64,000 nt of DNA, from contig NZ_JAVAMS010000001.1 in assembly GCF_030730945.1 (NCBI RefSeq), forward strand, positions 1,054,001-1,118,000. Reading direction: 5' to 3'. Position numbers and translations under genes: made by a program. Of this stretch, positions 16,815 through 25,723 are shown piece after piece (the stretch's first letter is position 1; each line of letters opens with the position of its first letter). The notes under the pieces were generated by a model. The model saw nothing but the letters and a program-made list of their open reading frames with translations. It did not search any database and had not been told where the DNA came from. The stretch comes from Aurantiacibacter poecillastricola. GTDB taxonomy: Bacteria > Pseudomonadota > Alphaproteobacteria > Sphingomonadales > Sphingomonadaceae.

Positions 16815-18773
16815 ATGAGCGACAACAACGAACCGGAAAATGGCGGCAACGGGGGCGGAAACCCCTGGATGAAAAGCCTGATGGTGTGGGGCGGTATCTT
16901 CCTGGCCCTGCTGCTGGCCGTTTCCATGTTCGGCGGCCCGCGAGAGGCGCCGGGCACCGCGATCCCCTATTCCGACTTCAAGGACAAAGTGGCCGAGGGA
17001 TCGGTGGCGGAAGTTACCATTGCCTCCGACCGGATCACTGGTACGCTCAAGAATGATGAACGCTTCACCACCACGCCCGTCCCCGGTGACGTGGCGCTGA
17101 CGGAGCAGCTTGAAAGCGCGGGCGTTGAATATTCGGGTACCACGCCCGAGCAGACGCCGCTGTTGCTGGTGGTGCTTATCAATGCGTTGCCGTTCCTGCT
17201 GATCCTCGGCATCGCCTTCTTCGCACTAAGGCAGGTACAGAAAGGCGGGGGCTCGGGCGCGATGGGCTTCGGCAAGTCCAAGGCCAAGCTGCTGACCGAG
17301 AAGCAGGGCCGCGTCACCTTCGACGATGTGGCCGGCATCGACGAGGCGCGCGAGGAATTGCAGGAGATCGTCGAATTCCTGAAGGACCCGCAGCGCTTCT
17401 CCAAGCTGGGCGGCCAGATCCCCAAGGGTGCGCTGCTGGTCGGCTCGCCCGGTACAGGTAAGACCTTGCTGGCTCGTGCAATTGCGGGCGAGGCGCGTGT
17501 GCCCTTTTTCACCATTTCGGGTTCCGACTTCGTCGAGATGTTCGTGGGTGTGGGTGCAAGCCGTGTGCGCGACATGTTCGAACAGGCCAAGAAGAACGCG
17601 CCTTGCATCGTCTTCATCGACGAGATCGACGCCGTGGGTCGCCACCGCGGCAACGGCATCGGCAATTCGAACGACGAGCGCGAGCAGACGCTGAACCAGC
17701 TGCTCGTCGAGATGGACGGCTTCGAGGCGAACGAAGGCATCATCATCATCGCCGCCACCAACCGTCCCGACGTGCTTGACCCCGCGCTGCTGCGTCCGGG
17801 CCGTTTCGACCGCCAGGTGGTCGTGCCGATCCCCGATATCGACGGGCGCGAGAAGATCCTCGCCGTCCACATGAAGAAGGTGCCGCTGGCGCCCGACGTG
17901 AACCCGCGGACCATTGCTCGCGGTACGCCCGGCTTCTCCGGTGCGGACCTTGCCAACCTCGTCAATGAAGCCGCGCTGCTCGCCGCACGCCGCAACAAGC
18001 GCCTCGTCGCCATGCAGGAGTTCGAGGACGCCAAGGACAAGGTGATGATGGGTTCGGAACGCAAGTCCATGGTGATGACCGAGGACGAGAAGAAGATGAC
18101 CGCCTATCACGAGGCGGGCCATGCAATCGTCGCGGTCCACGAAGAGGCCTCCGATCCGATCCACAAGGCCACCATCATTCCGCGCGGCCGCGCGCTGGGC
18201 ATGGTGATGCGCCTGCCCGAACGCGACAACTATTCCTACCACCGTGACAAGATGCACGCGAACCTGTCCGTCTCGATGGGTGGCCGCGTGGCGGAGGAGA
18301 TCATCTTCGGGCACGACAAGGTGTCGTCCGGCGCCTCGTCCGACATCCAGTACGCCACCGACCTCGCCAAGAACATGGTGACGAAGTGGGGCATGTCCGA
18401 AAAGCTGGGCCCGCTGATGTACGAGCAGAGCCAGGAAGGCTATCTTGGCATGGGCCAGACGCAGCGCACGATGGCAGGGGCGGAAACCAACCGGCTGATC
18501 GACGAGGAGATCAAGAACCTCGTGGAAGGCGCGCACAAGCGTGCCACCGAGCTGCTCACCCAGCACGAGGATCAGCTACATTTGCTTGCCCAGTCGTTGC
18601 TCGAATACGAGACGCTGACCGGCGAGGAGATCAGGATCCTGCTCGACAGCGGCAAGATCGACCGGCCTGACGCGCCAAGCGGCTCGGTGACGGTAAAGCC
18701 CGCGCAGGGTTCGTCCATTCCCAAGGCCGGCAAGCGTTTCGGCGGCAGTGGCGAGGCTCCGCAAGGGGCCTGA
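16815..18773 (+). CDS. ftsH: ATP-dependent zinc metalloprotease FtsH
   Basis: Membrane-anchored AAA protease that degrades misfolded membrane proteins and short-lived regulators. Two membrane segments (about 16-36 and 115-136) flank a periplasmic region. Walker A GSPGTGKT is near 210-217, Walker [12 protein letters not shown] follows, and the SRH arginines lie in [18 protein letters not shown]. The zinc site HEAGH is near 432-436. The tail after about 600 ([13 protein letters not shown]) is the usual disordered extension. 652 aa is a normal length. The closest GGA-type ribosome site is distant (about 15 bases). Confidence 0.97.
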   Translation: MSDNNEPENGGNGGGNPWMKSLMVWGGIFLALLLAVSMFGGPREAPGTAIPYSDFKDKVAEGSVAEVTIASDRITGTLKNDERFTTTPVPGDVALTEQLESAGVEYSGTTPEQTPLLLVVLINALPFLLILGIAFFALRQVQKGGGSGAMGFGKSKAKLLTEKQGRVTFDDVAGIDEAREELQEIVEFLKDPQRFSKLGGQIPKGALLVGSPGTGKTLLARAIAGEARVPFFTISGSDFVEMFVGVGASRVRDMFEQAKKNAPCIVFIDEIDAVGRHRGNGIGNSNDEREQTLNQLLVEMDGFEANEGIIIIAATNRPDVLDPALLRPGRFDRQVVVPIPDIDGREKILAVHMKKVPLAPDVNPRTIARGTPGFSGADLANLVNEAALLAARRNKRLVAMQEFEDAKDKVMMGSERKSMVMTEDEKKMTAYHEAGHAIVAVHEEASDPIHKATIIPRGRALGMVMRLPERDNYSYHRDKMHANLSVSMGGRVAEEIIFGHDKVSSGASSDIQYATDLAKNMVTKWGMSEKLGPLMYEQSQEGYLGMGQTQRTMAGAETNRLIDEEIKNLVEGAHKRATELLTQHEDQLHLLAQSLLEYETLTGEEIRILLDSGKIDRPDAPSGSVTVKPAQGSSIPKAGKRFGGSGEAPQGA

Positions 18774-18836
18774 CGCAGCGCCGGGAGCGTAAAGAGACAT
18801 AGCGCGTTGTCTTGGGTGAACAAGGAATAGTCATCC

Positions 18837-19109
18837 ATGAAACGCGCGATTGTCCTTCTTTCCACACCGCTGTTTTTATTTGCCGTCGCCTGCTCCGACC
18901 AGACCGGCGAAAACGCCGAGGCGATGGCCGAACGCGCCGCCGCCGATGCGGAGGAAAACGCCGAGGTGATTGGCGACCAGTTGCGCGAAGGCGCTATTAT
19001 CGCTTCCGACGAAATCAGCGAGGGTGCCGCCGAACTGAGCGACGAACTCGCGAAGGCCGACGCCCGCGATACCGACGAGGGCGACGGCCAACTCGACGGC
19101 ACCGACTAG
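18837..19109 (+). CDS. Small acidic lipoprotein
   Basis: 90 residues. A hydrophobic signal ending in LFAVAC gives a plausible lipobox with Cys19. The mature part is very acidic and alanine-rich (NAEAMAERAAADAEENAEVIG) and would be helical. The length and composition recall small entericidin-like or YtxH-like helical proteins, but I cannot assign a family. AAGGAA lies about 12 bases before the ATG. Probably anchored in the inner or outer membrane; role unknown. Confidence 0.75.
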   Translation: MKRAIVLLSTPLFLFAVACSDQTGENAEAMAERAAADAEENAEVIGDQLREGAIIASDEISEGAAELSDELAKADARDTDEGDGQLDGTD

Positions 19110-19219
19110 GTCCAGTCAGGCTTCCCGCCACAACACCGATTATGCGCAACCTGCATGTGGTTTCATGCGGGGTTCACCGAAGCAGAATGAAACGGTGCTC
19201 GAACTTCGGGAGAACACAC

Positions 19220-19600
19220 ATGCGGGTAAATCTGGCCATTTTCGTCCTCGGCCTACTCGTCGTTCCGGCAGCCGCGCAGGCGCAGGACATGCGCCTCGAT
19301 ACGTTTCTCCAGAAAGCCGAGCGGTTGGAACGGCGCGGGGCACTTGCACTCTTTTCAAGTGATCTCGGTTTGCTGAAGGAGGAGGTCCAGGCCAGCGCCC
19401 GCATCTACCGCCAGCGCATTGGTGCCGATCATGACGCGGGCCGCGCTCCGCATAGCTGTCCGCCCGAGGAGGGCAGCGCATCTCTAAATTCGAATGACAT
19501 CCTGGAGCATTTCCGCAGCTATCCGGCATCGCGGCGCCAGTCGGTCACCGTGCGAACCGCTTTCTTCGACATGATGGCGCGGCGATATCCCTGCGACTAG
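19220..19600 (+). CDS. Secreted protein of unknown function (126 aa)
   Basis: Signal peptide MRVNLAIFVLGLLVVPAAAQAQ is followed by about 104 residues with two cysteines, in HSCPPEEGS and at the end in RRYPCD, which could form a disulfide. The arrangement and the terminal Pro-Cys recall Rap1a/Tai-like small periplasmic proteins, but this is only a hint. GGGAG lies upstream of ATG 19220. Its TAG overlaps the TAG of the convergent DUF3667 gene within CTAG. Confidence 0.75.
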   Translation: MRVNLAIFVLGLLVVPAAAQAQDMRLDTFLQKAERLERRGALALFSSDLGLLKEEVQASARIYRQRIGADHDAGRAPHSCPPEEGSASLNSNDILEHFRSYPASRRQSVTVRTAFFDMMARRYPCD

Positions 19601-20664
19601 AAGGCTCCCAGCACCAGCAGTAGCTGGAGGAATAGTCCGATGATAACCCAGATGAACACGCTGAGTACCATCAGCCGCCAGAACGCCGAGAAGCGCGAAA
19701 GCGCGTAGGTACCGCGAAGCTGCTTGTAGATGTGGATCGGCACGATCACCGATAATGCAAGAACGATATAGGCGAGGTGCAACCCTAGCGTTCCCAGGAT
19801 CGACGCGGTGATGAACAGCAGCGTCACGAAGCTCAGCGAGTAGGTGACGAACACCGCGTGGTCATAGCCCTTGAAGCGAGGCCGCCAGGCGAAGGTAAGC
19901 CAGACGAAGGGGATCGAGATCGGGATCAGCAGCCAGCTGAACTTGTAGGCATTGGCCTGAAGCTTGTAGAGCATGAGGTCCGGATCCTCGCGCCACTTCG
20001 TCATCAGCTTGTTGTCGATCCAGTCGATCCCGGTGGTTATGGTATTTCCACCTCCGCCGGTATCCAGGTCCATCGCCTGGATCTGGTCGAGACCCGCCAG
20101 CACCTCTTCGGCTTCGGATAGTTGCTGCTCGGCGGCCTCGCGTTCCGCGGGCTCGGCATCTGGCGCAAGCGATTCCAGTTCGCGCTGTGCGGCATCGCGG
20201 TCAACGATGGCGCGCTGCTCAACGTCGGAGATCGTCGCCTCGACATCGGGTGAGCCAATTCCGGTCGGCGTGGTCAGGCCCACGACCTGAAAAATTGCGA
20301 ACATCAGGAAGACGGTGAACAGGAACAGTGCCATTGGCGAGACGAAGCGCGCCCGCTCACCCTCGATATAGCGGCGGGTCAGGCTGCCCGGCCGGAAGGC
20401 CAGCATGGGCAAGGTGCGCCACAGCTTGCCCTCGAAATGCAGCGCACCGTGCAGCAGATCGTGCATGAAGGCGCCAATGGTGCGGTGGACATGGCCTTGC
20501 TGTCCGCAGGCATGGCAATAGGCACCCGTCAGGTTCGTGCCGCAGTTGAGACAGGCGTCGGGCTGGTGGGGATGCGGCTTCTTTGCGCCTGAGTCGGGCT
20601 CGATGGCGCGGGCGAACAGCCCGCCTTCGCTGGCCGTACCCAGTCCTGAGAATATGTCGTTCAT
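19597..20664 (-). CDS. DUF3667 zinc-ribbon membrane protein
   Basis: 355 residues. The N-terminal part has a zinc ribbon, CLNCG then CHACGQQG, followed by GAFMHDLLHGALHFEGKLWRTL and PGSLTRRYIEGERARFVSPMALFLF, the DUF3667 signature. A first membrane segment (FLFTVFLMFAIFQVVGL) is followed by an acidic coiled segment (about 140-190) and a block of four hydrophobic helices to the C-terminus. ATG 20664 has GGGGGAG upstream, whereas the longer frame has no support. Function of the family is unknown. Confidence 0.9.
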   Translation of the reverse strand: MNDIFSGLGTASEGGLFARAIEPDSGAKKPHPHQPDACLNCGTNLTGAYCHACGQQGHVHRTIGAFMHDLLHGALHFEGKLWRTLPMLAFRPGSLTRRYIEGERARFVSPMALFLFTVFLMFAIFQVVGLTTPTGIGSPDVEATISDVEQRAIVDRDAAQRELESLAPDAEPAEREAAEQQLSEAEEVLAGLDQIQAMDLDTGGGGNTITTGIDWIDNKLMTKWREDPDLMLYKLQANAYKFSWLLIPISIPFVWLTFAWRPRFKGYDHAVFVTYSLSFVTLLFITASILGTLGLHLAYIVLALSVIVPIHIYKQLRGTYALSRFSAFWRLMVLSVFIWVIIGLFLQLLLVLGAF

Positions 20665-20780
20665 TGCCGCGCGCTCCCCCGAGGCTGTTCGCAGGTGCAA
20701 CCTAACTTGCCCGGCTCGCAAGGTCGAGACGGAACAAAAGAGGATCATGCGCCGTTGAGCCGGCAAAGGAGAAACCATCC

Positions 20781-21014
20781 ATGTCCGCTGAAAAACCCGA
20801 TATGCACCCCAAGTCCGAACCCGTTTCAAACGCCGAGAAGGAGCCGGAGAACTGGACAACGGGCGATGAACGCATGACCGGCGCACAGGCCAGTTACCTC
20901 AAGACCCTGTGCGAGGAGGCAGGCCAGCCCGAGGCCTACGACACCGAACTTACCAAGGCCGAGGCTTCGCAGCGGATCGATGAAATGCAGGCCGCAACGG
21001 GCCGGGGGCGCTAG
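20781..21014 (+). CDS. DUF3072 domain-containing protein
   Basis: 77 residues with a disordered, charged N-terminus and the DUF3072 core MTGAQASYLKTLCEEAG, then LTKAEASQRIDEMQAATG. AAGGAG is nine bases upstream of the ATG. The core resembles a small helical module with a SAP-like arrangement; its role is not known. Its TAG overlaps the convergent ParA gene's stop by sharing CTAG. Confidence 0.9.
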   Translation: MSAEKPDMHPKSEPVSNAEKEPENWTTGDERMTGAQASYLKTLCEEAGQPEAYDTELTKAEASQRIDEMQAATGRGR

Positions 21015-21739
21015 AGCGAAGCCAGCTTGCGCTCGATTGCGGTCCAGAGCTGCCCGTAGCCGCGGGCGGCCGGACTGCCGGGCGCGAAAACCCCCACCGG
21101 TTCGCGGCGCACCGCGCACTGCTCCACCACGCTGGAGAGCGGGATCACCGGCCACTCCGGATTGGCCTCGCGCGCTTGGCGATGCAGGTTGCGCCGCATG
21201 TCGATCATGGACAGGACTGGCAGGATCGGCGGATGCTGCTTTGCATGCGCCTTAATCTCCTTCACCACCAGGTCGAAAGATCGAGCAGATAGCGGGGAAG
21301 GCGGCATAGGCACGATGATCACGTCCGCAGCACGCATTACCTGGGCACTGATCTGGCCGAGCGCAGGAGGGCAGTCGAGGATGATGCGCTCGAACGTTCT
21401 TCCGAGCTTGCCGGCGATCCTTGCGAGCCGCTTGCGCTTGCCGATGCGGCCGAGAACCGTGTCGAGTTCGCGCAAGGTATCGTCTGCGGGAAGCAAGGAG
21501 AGGCGGTCATAAGCCGTCGCGATCACCGCATCCGTCGCTTTTACGTCCCTCTTTAAGACCAAACTGGCACGCGGATGATCGGGCGCCACGTCGAACAGGA
21601 AGCCCGCTCCGCCTGCTACATCGAGATCCCATAGCAGGGTCTTGCGACAGGATATGGTGGCGGAACACCAGGCAAGATTGGCAGCCGTCGTGGTCTTCCC
21701 GACGCCGCCCTTGACGCTGTAGATCGCGATGACTGCCAT
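21011..21739 (-). CDS. Orphan ParA-family ATPase
   Basis: 242-residue deviant-Walker ATPase. AIYSVKGGVGKTTTAANLAW carries the signature lysine of the ParA/MinD class, LLWDLDVAGG is A', and RIILDCPPALG is Walker B. No ParB, MinC or plasmid replication gene is adjacent, so it is unlikely to be the main chromosome partition ATPase. Small single ParA proteins position polysaccharide or chemotaxis complexes in other bacteria; the cargo here is unknown. AAAGG precedes the ATG. Confidence 0.9.
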   Translation of the reverse strand: MAVIAIYSVKGGVGKTTTAANLAWCSATISCRKTLLWDLDVAGGAGFLFDVAPDHPRASLVLKRDVKATDAVIATAYDRLSLLPADDTLRELDTVLGRIGKRKRLARIAGKLGRTFERIILDCPPALGQISAQVMRAADVIIVPMPPSPLSARSFDLVVKEIKAHAKQHPPILPVLSMIDMRRNLHRQAREANPEWPVIPLSSVVEQCAVRREPVGVFAPGSPAARGYGQLWTAIERKLASL

Positions 21740-21834
21740 GCTCGATCAGCCTTTCGAAGCGGCAATATTTCGCCCGACCTCGCGGTTTCAAGAGGGCGAA
21801 GGCAATCGTTCCGAAATGCGGCAGATCCGCCGAA

Positions 21835-21866
21835 AAAGAAAAGGGCCGCGCTTCGCAGCGCAGCCC
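21835..21866 (-). terminator. Terminator of rpoZ
   Basis: GGGCCGCGCT (21843-21852) pairs with AGCGCAGCCC (21857-21866) with one mismatch around a 4-base loop. On the minus strand TTTTCTTTTT follows, so it terminates leftward transcription from rpoZ. Confidence 0.85.
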
Positions 21867-21893
21867 TCCTGAAAACAATTAGCTATTATTCGG

Positions 21894-22238
21894 TCAGCCG
21901 TCGTAATCGGCGCCGATCGACGTGGAGCGCGTAGGTGCCGCGGCAGACAGGCGCATGGCCTCTGCCGACTGGCTGAGCGAACCGATTTCGTCCGCTTCGT
22001 CCTCTTCGTCGGGCAGGACGCGCTGCAGCGACTGCACCAGCGATTCGTGGAGGTTCTTGGGCTTCACGGTCTGCTCCGCTATCTCGCGCAGGGCGACAAC
22101 CGGGTTCTTGTCGCGGTCGCGATCGACGGTCATTTCGGCACCGCCCGAGATTTCGCGAGCCCGCTGGGCCGCCAGCAGGACGAGATCGAAACGGTTGGGA
22201 ACTTTGTCGACGCAATCTTCGACTGTAACGCGCGCCAT
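21894..22238 (-). CDS. rpoZ: RNA polymerase omega subunit
   Basis: 114 residues. [30 protein letters not shown] is the diagnostic N-terminal omega sequence; [14 protein letters not shown] follows in the conserved core. Omega assists assembly of the beta' subunit and, in many bacteria, ppGpp binding. The C-terminal extension ([20 protein letters not shown]) is typical of alphaproteobacteria. ATG 22238 has GGAG five bases upstream; the GTG two codons earlier is rejected. A terminator lies just downstream. No spoT follows, unlike in gammaproteobacteria. Confidence 0.97.
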   Translation of the reverse strand: MARVTVEDCVDKVPNRFDLVLLAAQRAREISGGAEMTVDRDRDKNPVVALREIAEQTVKPKNLHESLVQSLQRVLPDEEDEADEIGSLSQSAEAMRLSAAAPTRSTSIGADYDG

Positions 22239-22341
22239 GGGCACTCCGAATAAGCTGGTGTTGTCGGAAAGCGGCAGACTTAGGCGGGGAGAGGCGCCGC
22301 GTCAAGGTTTCCCGGAACGCGCACCGTGGTAACAGGGTGGA

Positions 22342-23505
22342 ATGGAGAAGCCTGCGCACTACCAGGATCCGCCCCCTTTCTCTCTGGAAGCGCAGGGCCA
22401 CGCGTTCACCTTCTACCCCGATGGCGCGGACCGGCGTGCGGCCATGCTCGACATGATCGGCGAGGCGCGGGTTTCGCTCAAGCTCGCTTTCTATATCTTC
22501 GATCGAGACACCGTGGGCGGCGAAGTGCGCGATGCGCTGGTGGCGGCGGCCCGGCGCGGCGTGGCGGTCACGCTGATCGTCGACGGGTTCGGCGCGAAGG
22601 CGGACGAGGAATTCTTTGCCGACCTTGTCGAAGCCGGAGGCGCGTTCCACGTCTTCCTGGCGAAGTGGACACGCCGCGCCCTAATTCGCAATCACCAGAA
22701 GATCCTGCTGGTCGATGACGAGGTCGCGATGCTCGGCGGCTTCAATATTGCCGACAGCTATTTTGCCGCTCCGCAGGAAAACGGCTGGAACGACCTTGGC
22801 TTTCGCGTGGAAGGGGCGGTGGTGCAGCAAGTGGCGGAGTGGTTCTCCGAATTGCTCGCATGGGTAGGGAACAAGAGCGCCCAGTTCCGCGATATTCGCC
22901 GCCGCGTACGCAACTGGGACGGCGGCGACGGCCCGGTGCGGCTACTGATCGGCGGGCCCTCGCGGCGGCTGTCCAGCTGGGCCCGGTGCGTCGGCGAGGA
23001 TCTGGAGCGCGGGCAACGGCTCGACATGCTGATGGCCTATTTCTCTCCGAACAAGTCCCTGCGCCGCCGGATCCGCTCGATCGCGCGACGGGGGCAGGCG
23101 AACCTCGTGCTGGCGGGAAAATCGGACAACGCCGCGACCCTGGGCGCGCACAGGGCCCTCCATCGCCGCCTGCTGGAGGCAGGTGCGCGGATCTGGGAAT
23201 TCGATGCCTGCAAGCTGCACACCAAGTTGATCGTGGTGGACGATGTAACCTATCTGGGCAGCGCCAATTTCGACATGCGCAGCCTGTATGTGAACCTCGA
23301 GATCGTGCTGCGCATAGAGGACACCGCGCTGGCGGACAGGATGCGCGAGCTTGTCGCGCACCATCTGCCGGGTAGCCGCGAAGTGACGCATGCAGTGCTC
23401 GCCCAGCGCTCTACGCCCTGGACGAGGGCCAAGTGGTGGGCGAGCTGGTTCCTCGTCTCCGTAGTGGACTATACGGTCAGCCGAAAGCTCAATCTCGGGT
23501 TGTAG
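22342..23505 (+). CDS. Phospholipase D-family cardiolipin synthase-like enzyme
   Basis: 387 residues with both HKD motifs: NHQKILLVDDEVAMLGGFN near residue 117 and LHTKLIVVDDVTYLGSANFDMRSL near 292. The pattern matches bacterial ClsB/ClsC-type phosphatidyltransferases, which make cardiolipin from phosphatidylglycerol and a second phospholipid. No N-terminal membrane helices are present, unlike ClsA. The C-terminus (WWASWFLVSVVDYTVSRKL) is amphipathic and may bind the membrane. It overlaps the convergent peptidase gene by 17 bases at the 3' end. Transphosphatidylation versus hydrolysis cannot be told from sequence. Confidence 0.88.
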   Translation: MEKPAHYQDPPPFSLEAQGHAFTFYPDGADRRAAMLDMIGEARVSLKLAFYIFDRDTVGGEVRDALVAAARRGVAVTLIVDGFGAKADEEFFADLVEAGGAFHVFLAKWTRRALIRNHQKILLVDDEVAMLGGFNIADSYFAAPQENGWNDLGFRVEGAVVQQVAEWFSELLAWVGNKSAQFRDIRRRVRNWDGGDGPVRLLIGGPSRRLSSWARCVGEDLERGQRLDMLMAYFSPNKSLRRRIRSIARRGQANLVLAGKSDNAATLGAHRALHRRLLEAGARIWEFDACKLHTKLIVVDDVTYLGSANFDMRSLYVNLEIVLRIEDTALADRMRELVAHHLPGSREVTHAVLAQRSTPWTRAKWWASWFLVSVVDYTVSRKLNLGL

Positions 23506-25657
23506 CAGCGGGAGGTTGCGCCGCCGGCTCGCCCCGTTCCCATCCATCGGCATAGCGCTCGAACCACGCGAGGATCGCGGAGGCCTTGGCCGCGCTTTGC
23601 GAGGGACGGGCAGCGATACCGCCATGGCTCGCGCCCGGTACGCGAACGAGCGCGGTGGGCACGCCGGCCAGTTGCAGCGCCGAGTAATACTGCACCGATT
23701 CGCTCACGGGCGTGCGGTAATCCTCCGCACCCACCACCACCAGCGTGGGCGTCTCGACATTGCCGACAAGGGATAGCGGCGACTGGTCCCAGAACCGCTG
23801 GGGGTTTTCCCACGGGCGCGAGCCGATCCAGTAGAGGCCGAAATAGCCGGTTCCATCGGCAGTGAGGGCCTGTGTCGTCCAGTTGATCACGGGTTTCTGG
23901 GTGGCGGCGGCCTGGAAACGGTCGGTCTTGCCCACGATCCACGAAGTCAGCACACCGCCGCCCGATCCGCCAGTGACGAAAAGCCTGTCCGGGTCCGCGA
24001 TGCCCAGCTCTATGGCCCGGTCTACGATACTGATGAGATCGTCATAGTCGTTGCCGGGATAGGCCTTGTCGATCTCCTGCGCGAAAGCCTCACCATAGCT
24101 GGTGGAGCCGCGCGGGTTGGCCGAGAGGACGGCGTAACCCGCGGCAGCATAGAGCTGGTTGTCGGTGGCGAAATGTGGGCCATAGGCGGCGAAGGGTCCA
24201 CCGTGGATCTCCAGGATCAAGGGCACGCGCGTGCCCTCGACATAGCCGGGCGGTAGGGTCAGCCACCCCTGGATCTCCTGCCCGTCGTGGCTGGAGGCGA
24301 CAGTGATTTCGCGCACCTCGCCAAGGGACTTCGTCGCGAGCAGGCCTGCATTGAGGTTGGTAAGGTAGCGCGCATCTTCACCCGCGCTCGTCACCTGCAC
24401 TTCTGCCGGACGCGTGGCGGTGCCGCCGGTGAAGGCGATGGTGCCATCGTCGGCGACCGAGAAACTGCCCCCGGTATAGGGTCGGTCGAAACCGCCGCCC
24501 GAAAGGCCGGTGGCGACGATCCGGTCGCTGCCGTTCAGGGCGATGCGCGCGACCTTCGTTTCCCCGCGCTCGTCATACTGGACGTAGAGCCCGCGCGAAT
24601 CGTCGTCCCAGATGTAACTGCCGATGTCGTGATCCCAGTCCTCCGTCAGGATGCGGCGGTCGCTGCCGTCGGCATCCATTACGTAGAGCTCGGCCTGTTC
24701 ATAGGCGCGGCCTTCGTCGTCGAAACCGACATAGGCGATGAGGTTGCCATCGGGCGAGACACGCGCGCCCCCATCGGGTCCGTCACGGTCGGTCAGGCGT
24801 GTCAGGCCGAGCGTCGCGGTATCGAGCGCCCAGACATCGCCTTCCACCGGGTCGGTCTGCCAGTTGGCGTTGCGGTTGGCGCTGAAATAGATGGTGTCGC
24901 CATCGGGCGACCAGCTGAGCGGGCCACCATCGTGATACTGCCCGAAGGTCATCTGCCGCGGTGCGCCGCCGGTGGCGGGAATGACGAATATCTTCTCATA
25001 GCCGGGCGTGAGTTCCCCGGCGCCATCGGCGCGGAAATTGACAAGGTCGGTAATCTGCAGACCCTCGGCCCATTCGGCGCCTTCGGGCCGGTTCGAGGGG
25101 GCGGAGCCGAGCGAGGGCGCGTTGTCGTCCACCATCATGGTATAGGCGATGGAACGGCCATCGGGCGACCAGGCCATGCTGGAAGGACTGTTCGGCAGGC
25201 CGGTAAGGCGCACGGCCTCGCCATTGGCAAGCCATTTCACCCATAGCTGCGATCCGCCTCCTTCGGTCGAGACATAGGCGACACGCGAACCGTCCGGCGA
25301 CCATAGCGGAGAGAAGGCATCGCCGTTCTGTCCGGCAAAGGGCATCTGCTCGCCCGTGTCGACGTCGATCATCCATAGCGAATTGACCGCACGATCCGAC
25401 ATGATGTCATTCTGGCGGCGGACATATATGATCGTCTCGCCATCGGGGCTGATCTGCGGATCGGCCGCAATGGCAAGATCGAACAGGTCCTCGCCCGTGA
25501 AGATCCGGTTCGGGCCGGTCCGCTCGGAGCCTTGCGCCGCTGCCGACATGGGAACGGGCTGCTGGTCTGCGGGGGTGGAGGACCTGTCCTGCCCGAAAGC
25601 CGGAGCTGCAGTCAGGAAAGCGATTGCGCTGGCACCGGCCAGCAGGCCCTTGAACAT
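23489..25657 (-). CDS. Secreted S9-family prolyl oligopeptidase-type peptidase
   Basis: 722 residues. The signal peptide (about 1-22, ending AFG) is followed by a TolB/WD40-like propeller with repeated PDG motifs (ISPDGETIIYV, WSPDGSRVAYVS, VSPDGNLIAYV). The C-terminal alpha/beta-hydrolase part carries LPPGYVEGTRVPLILEIHGGP, the nucleophile in VTGGSGGGVLTSW, the acid in VVVGAEDYRTPV and the histidine in VPGASHGG. This is the DPP-IV/acylaminoacyl peptidase lineage acting on short peptides in the periplasm. AAGGGGAA supports the start. Probably used for peptide scavenging. Confidence 0.94.
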   Translation of the reverse strand: MFKGLLAGASAIAFLTAAPAFGQDRSSTPADQQPVPMSAAAQGSERTGPNRIFTGEDLFDLAIAADPQISPDGETIIYVRRQNDIMSDRAVNSLWMIDVDTGEQMPFAGQNGDAFSPLWSPDGSRVAYVSTEGGGSQLWVKWLANGEAVRLTGLPNSPSSMAWSPDGRSIAYTMMVDDNAPSLGSAPSNRPEGAEWAEGLQITDLVNFRADGAGELTPGYEKIFVIPATGGAPRQMTFGQYHDGGPLSWSPDGDTIYFSANRNANWQTDPVEGDVWALDTATLGLTRLTDRDGPDGGARVSPDGNLIAYVGFDDEGRAYEQAELYVMDADGSDRRILTEDWDHDIGSYIWDDDSRGLYVQYDERGETKVARIALNGSDRIVATGLSGGGFDRPYTGGSFSVADDGTIAFTGGTATRPAEVQVTSAGEDARYLTNLNAGLLATKSLGEVREITVASSHDGQEIQGWLTLPPGYVEGTRVPLILEIHGGPFAAYGPHFATDNQLYAAAGYAVLSANPRGSTSYGEAFAQEIDKAYPGNDYDDLISIVDRAIELGIADPDRLFVTGGSGGGVLTSWIVGKTDRFQAAATQKPVINWTTQALTADGTGYFGLYWIGSRPWENPQRFWDQSPLSLVGNVETPTLVVVGAEDYRTPVSESVQYYSALQLAGVPTALVRVPGASHGGIAARPSQSAAKASAILAWFERYADGWERGEPAAQPPAATTRD

Positions 25658-25723
25658 GGTGTTCCCCTTGAAAGACGTGTTCCAAGGCGTGTGAACCGTC
25701 AGCCCTGCCGGGTCAATCCGGCC

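Noticed and set aside
21011..22238. Plasmid-type partition or replication locus
   Set aside because: ParA has no ParB or replication initiator nearby and is followed by rpoZ, a chromosomal gene.
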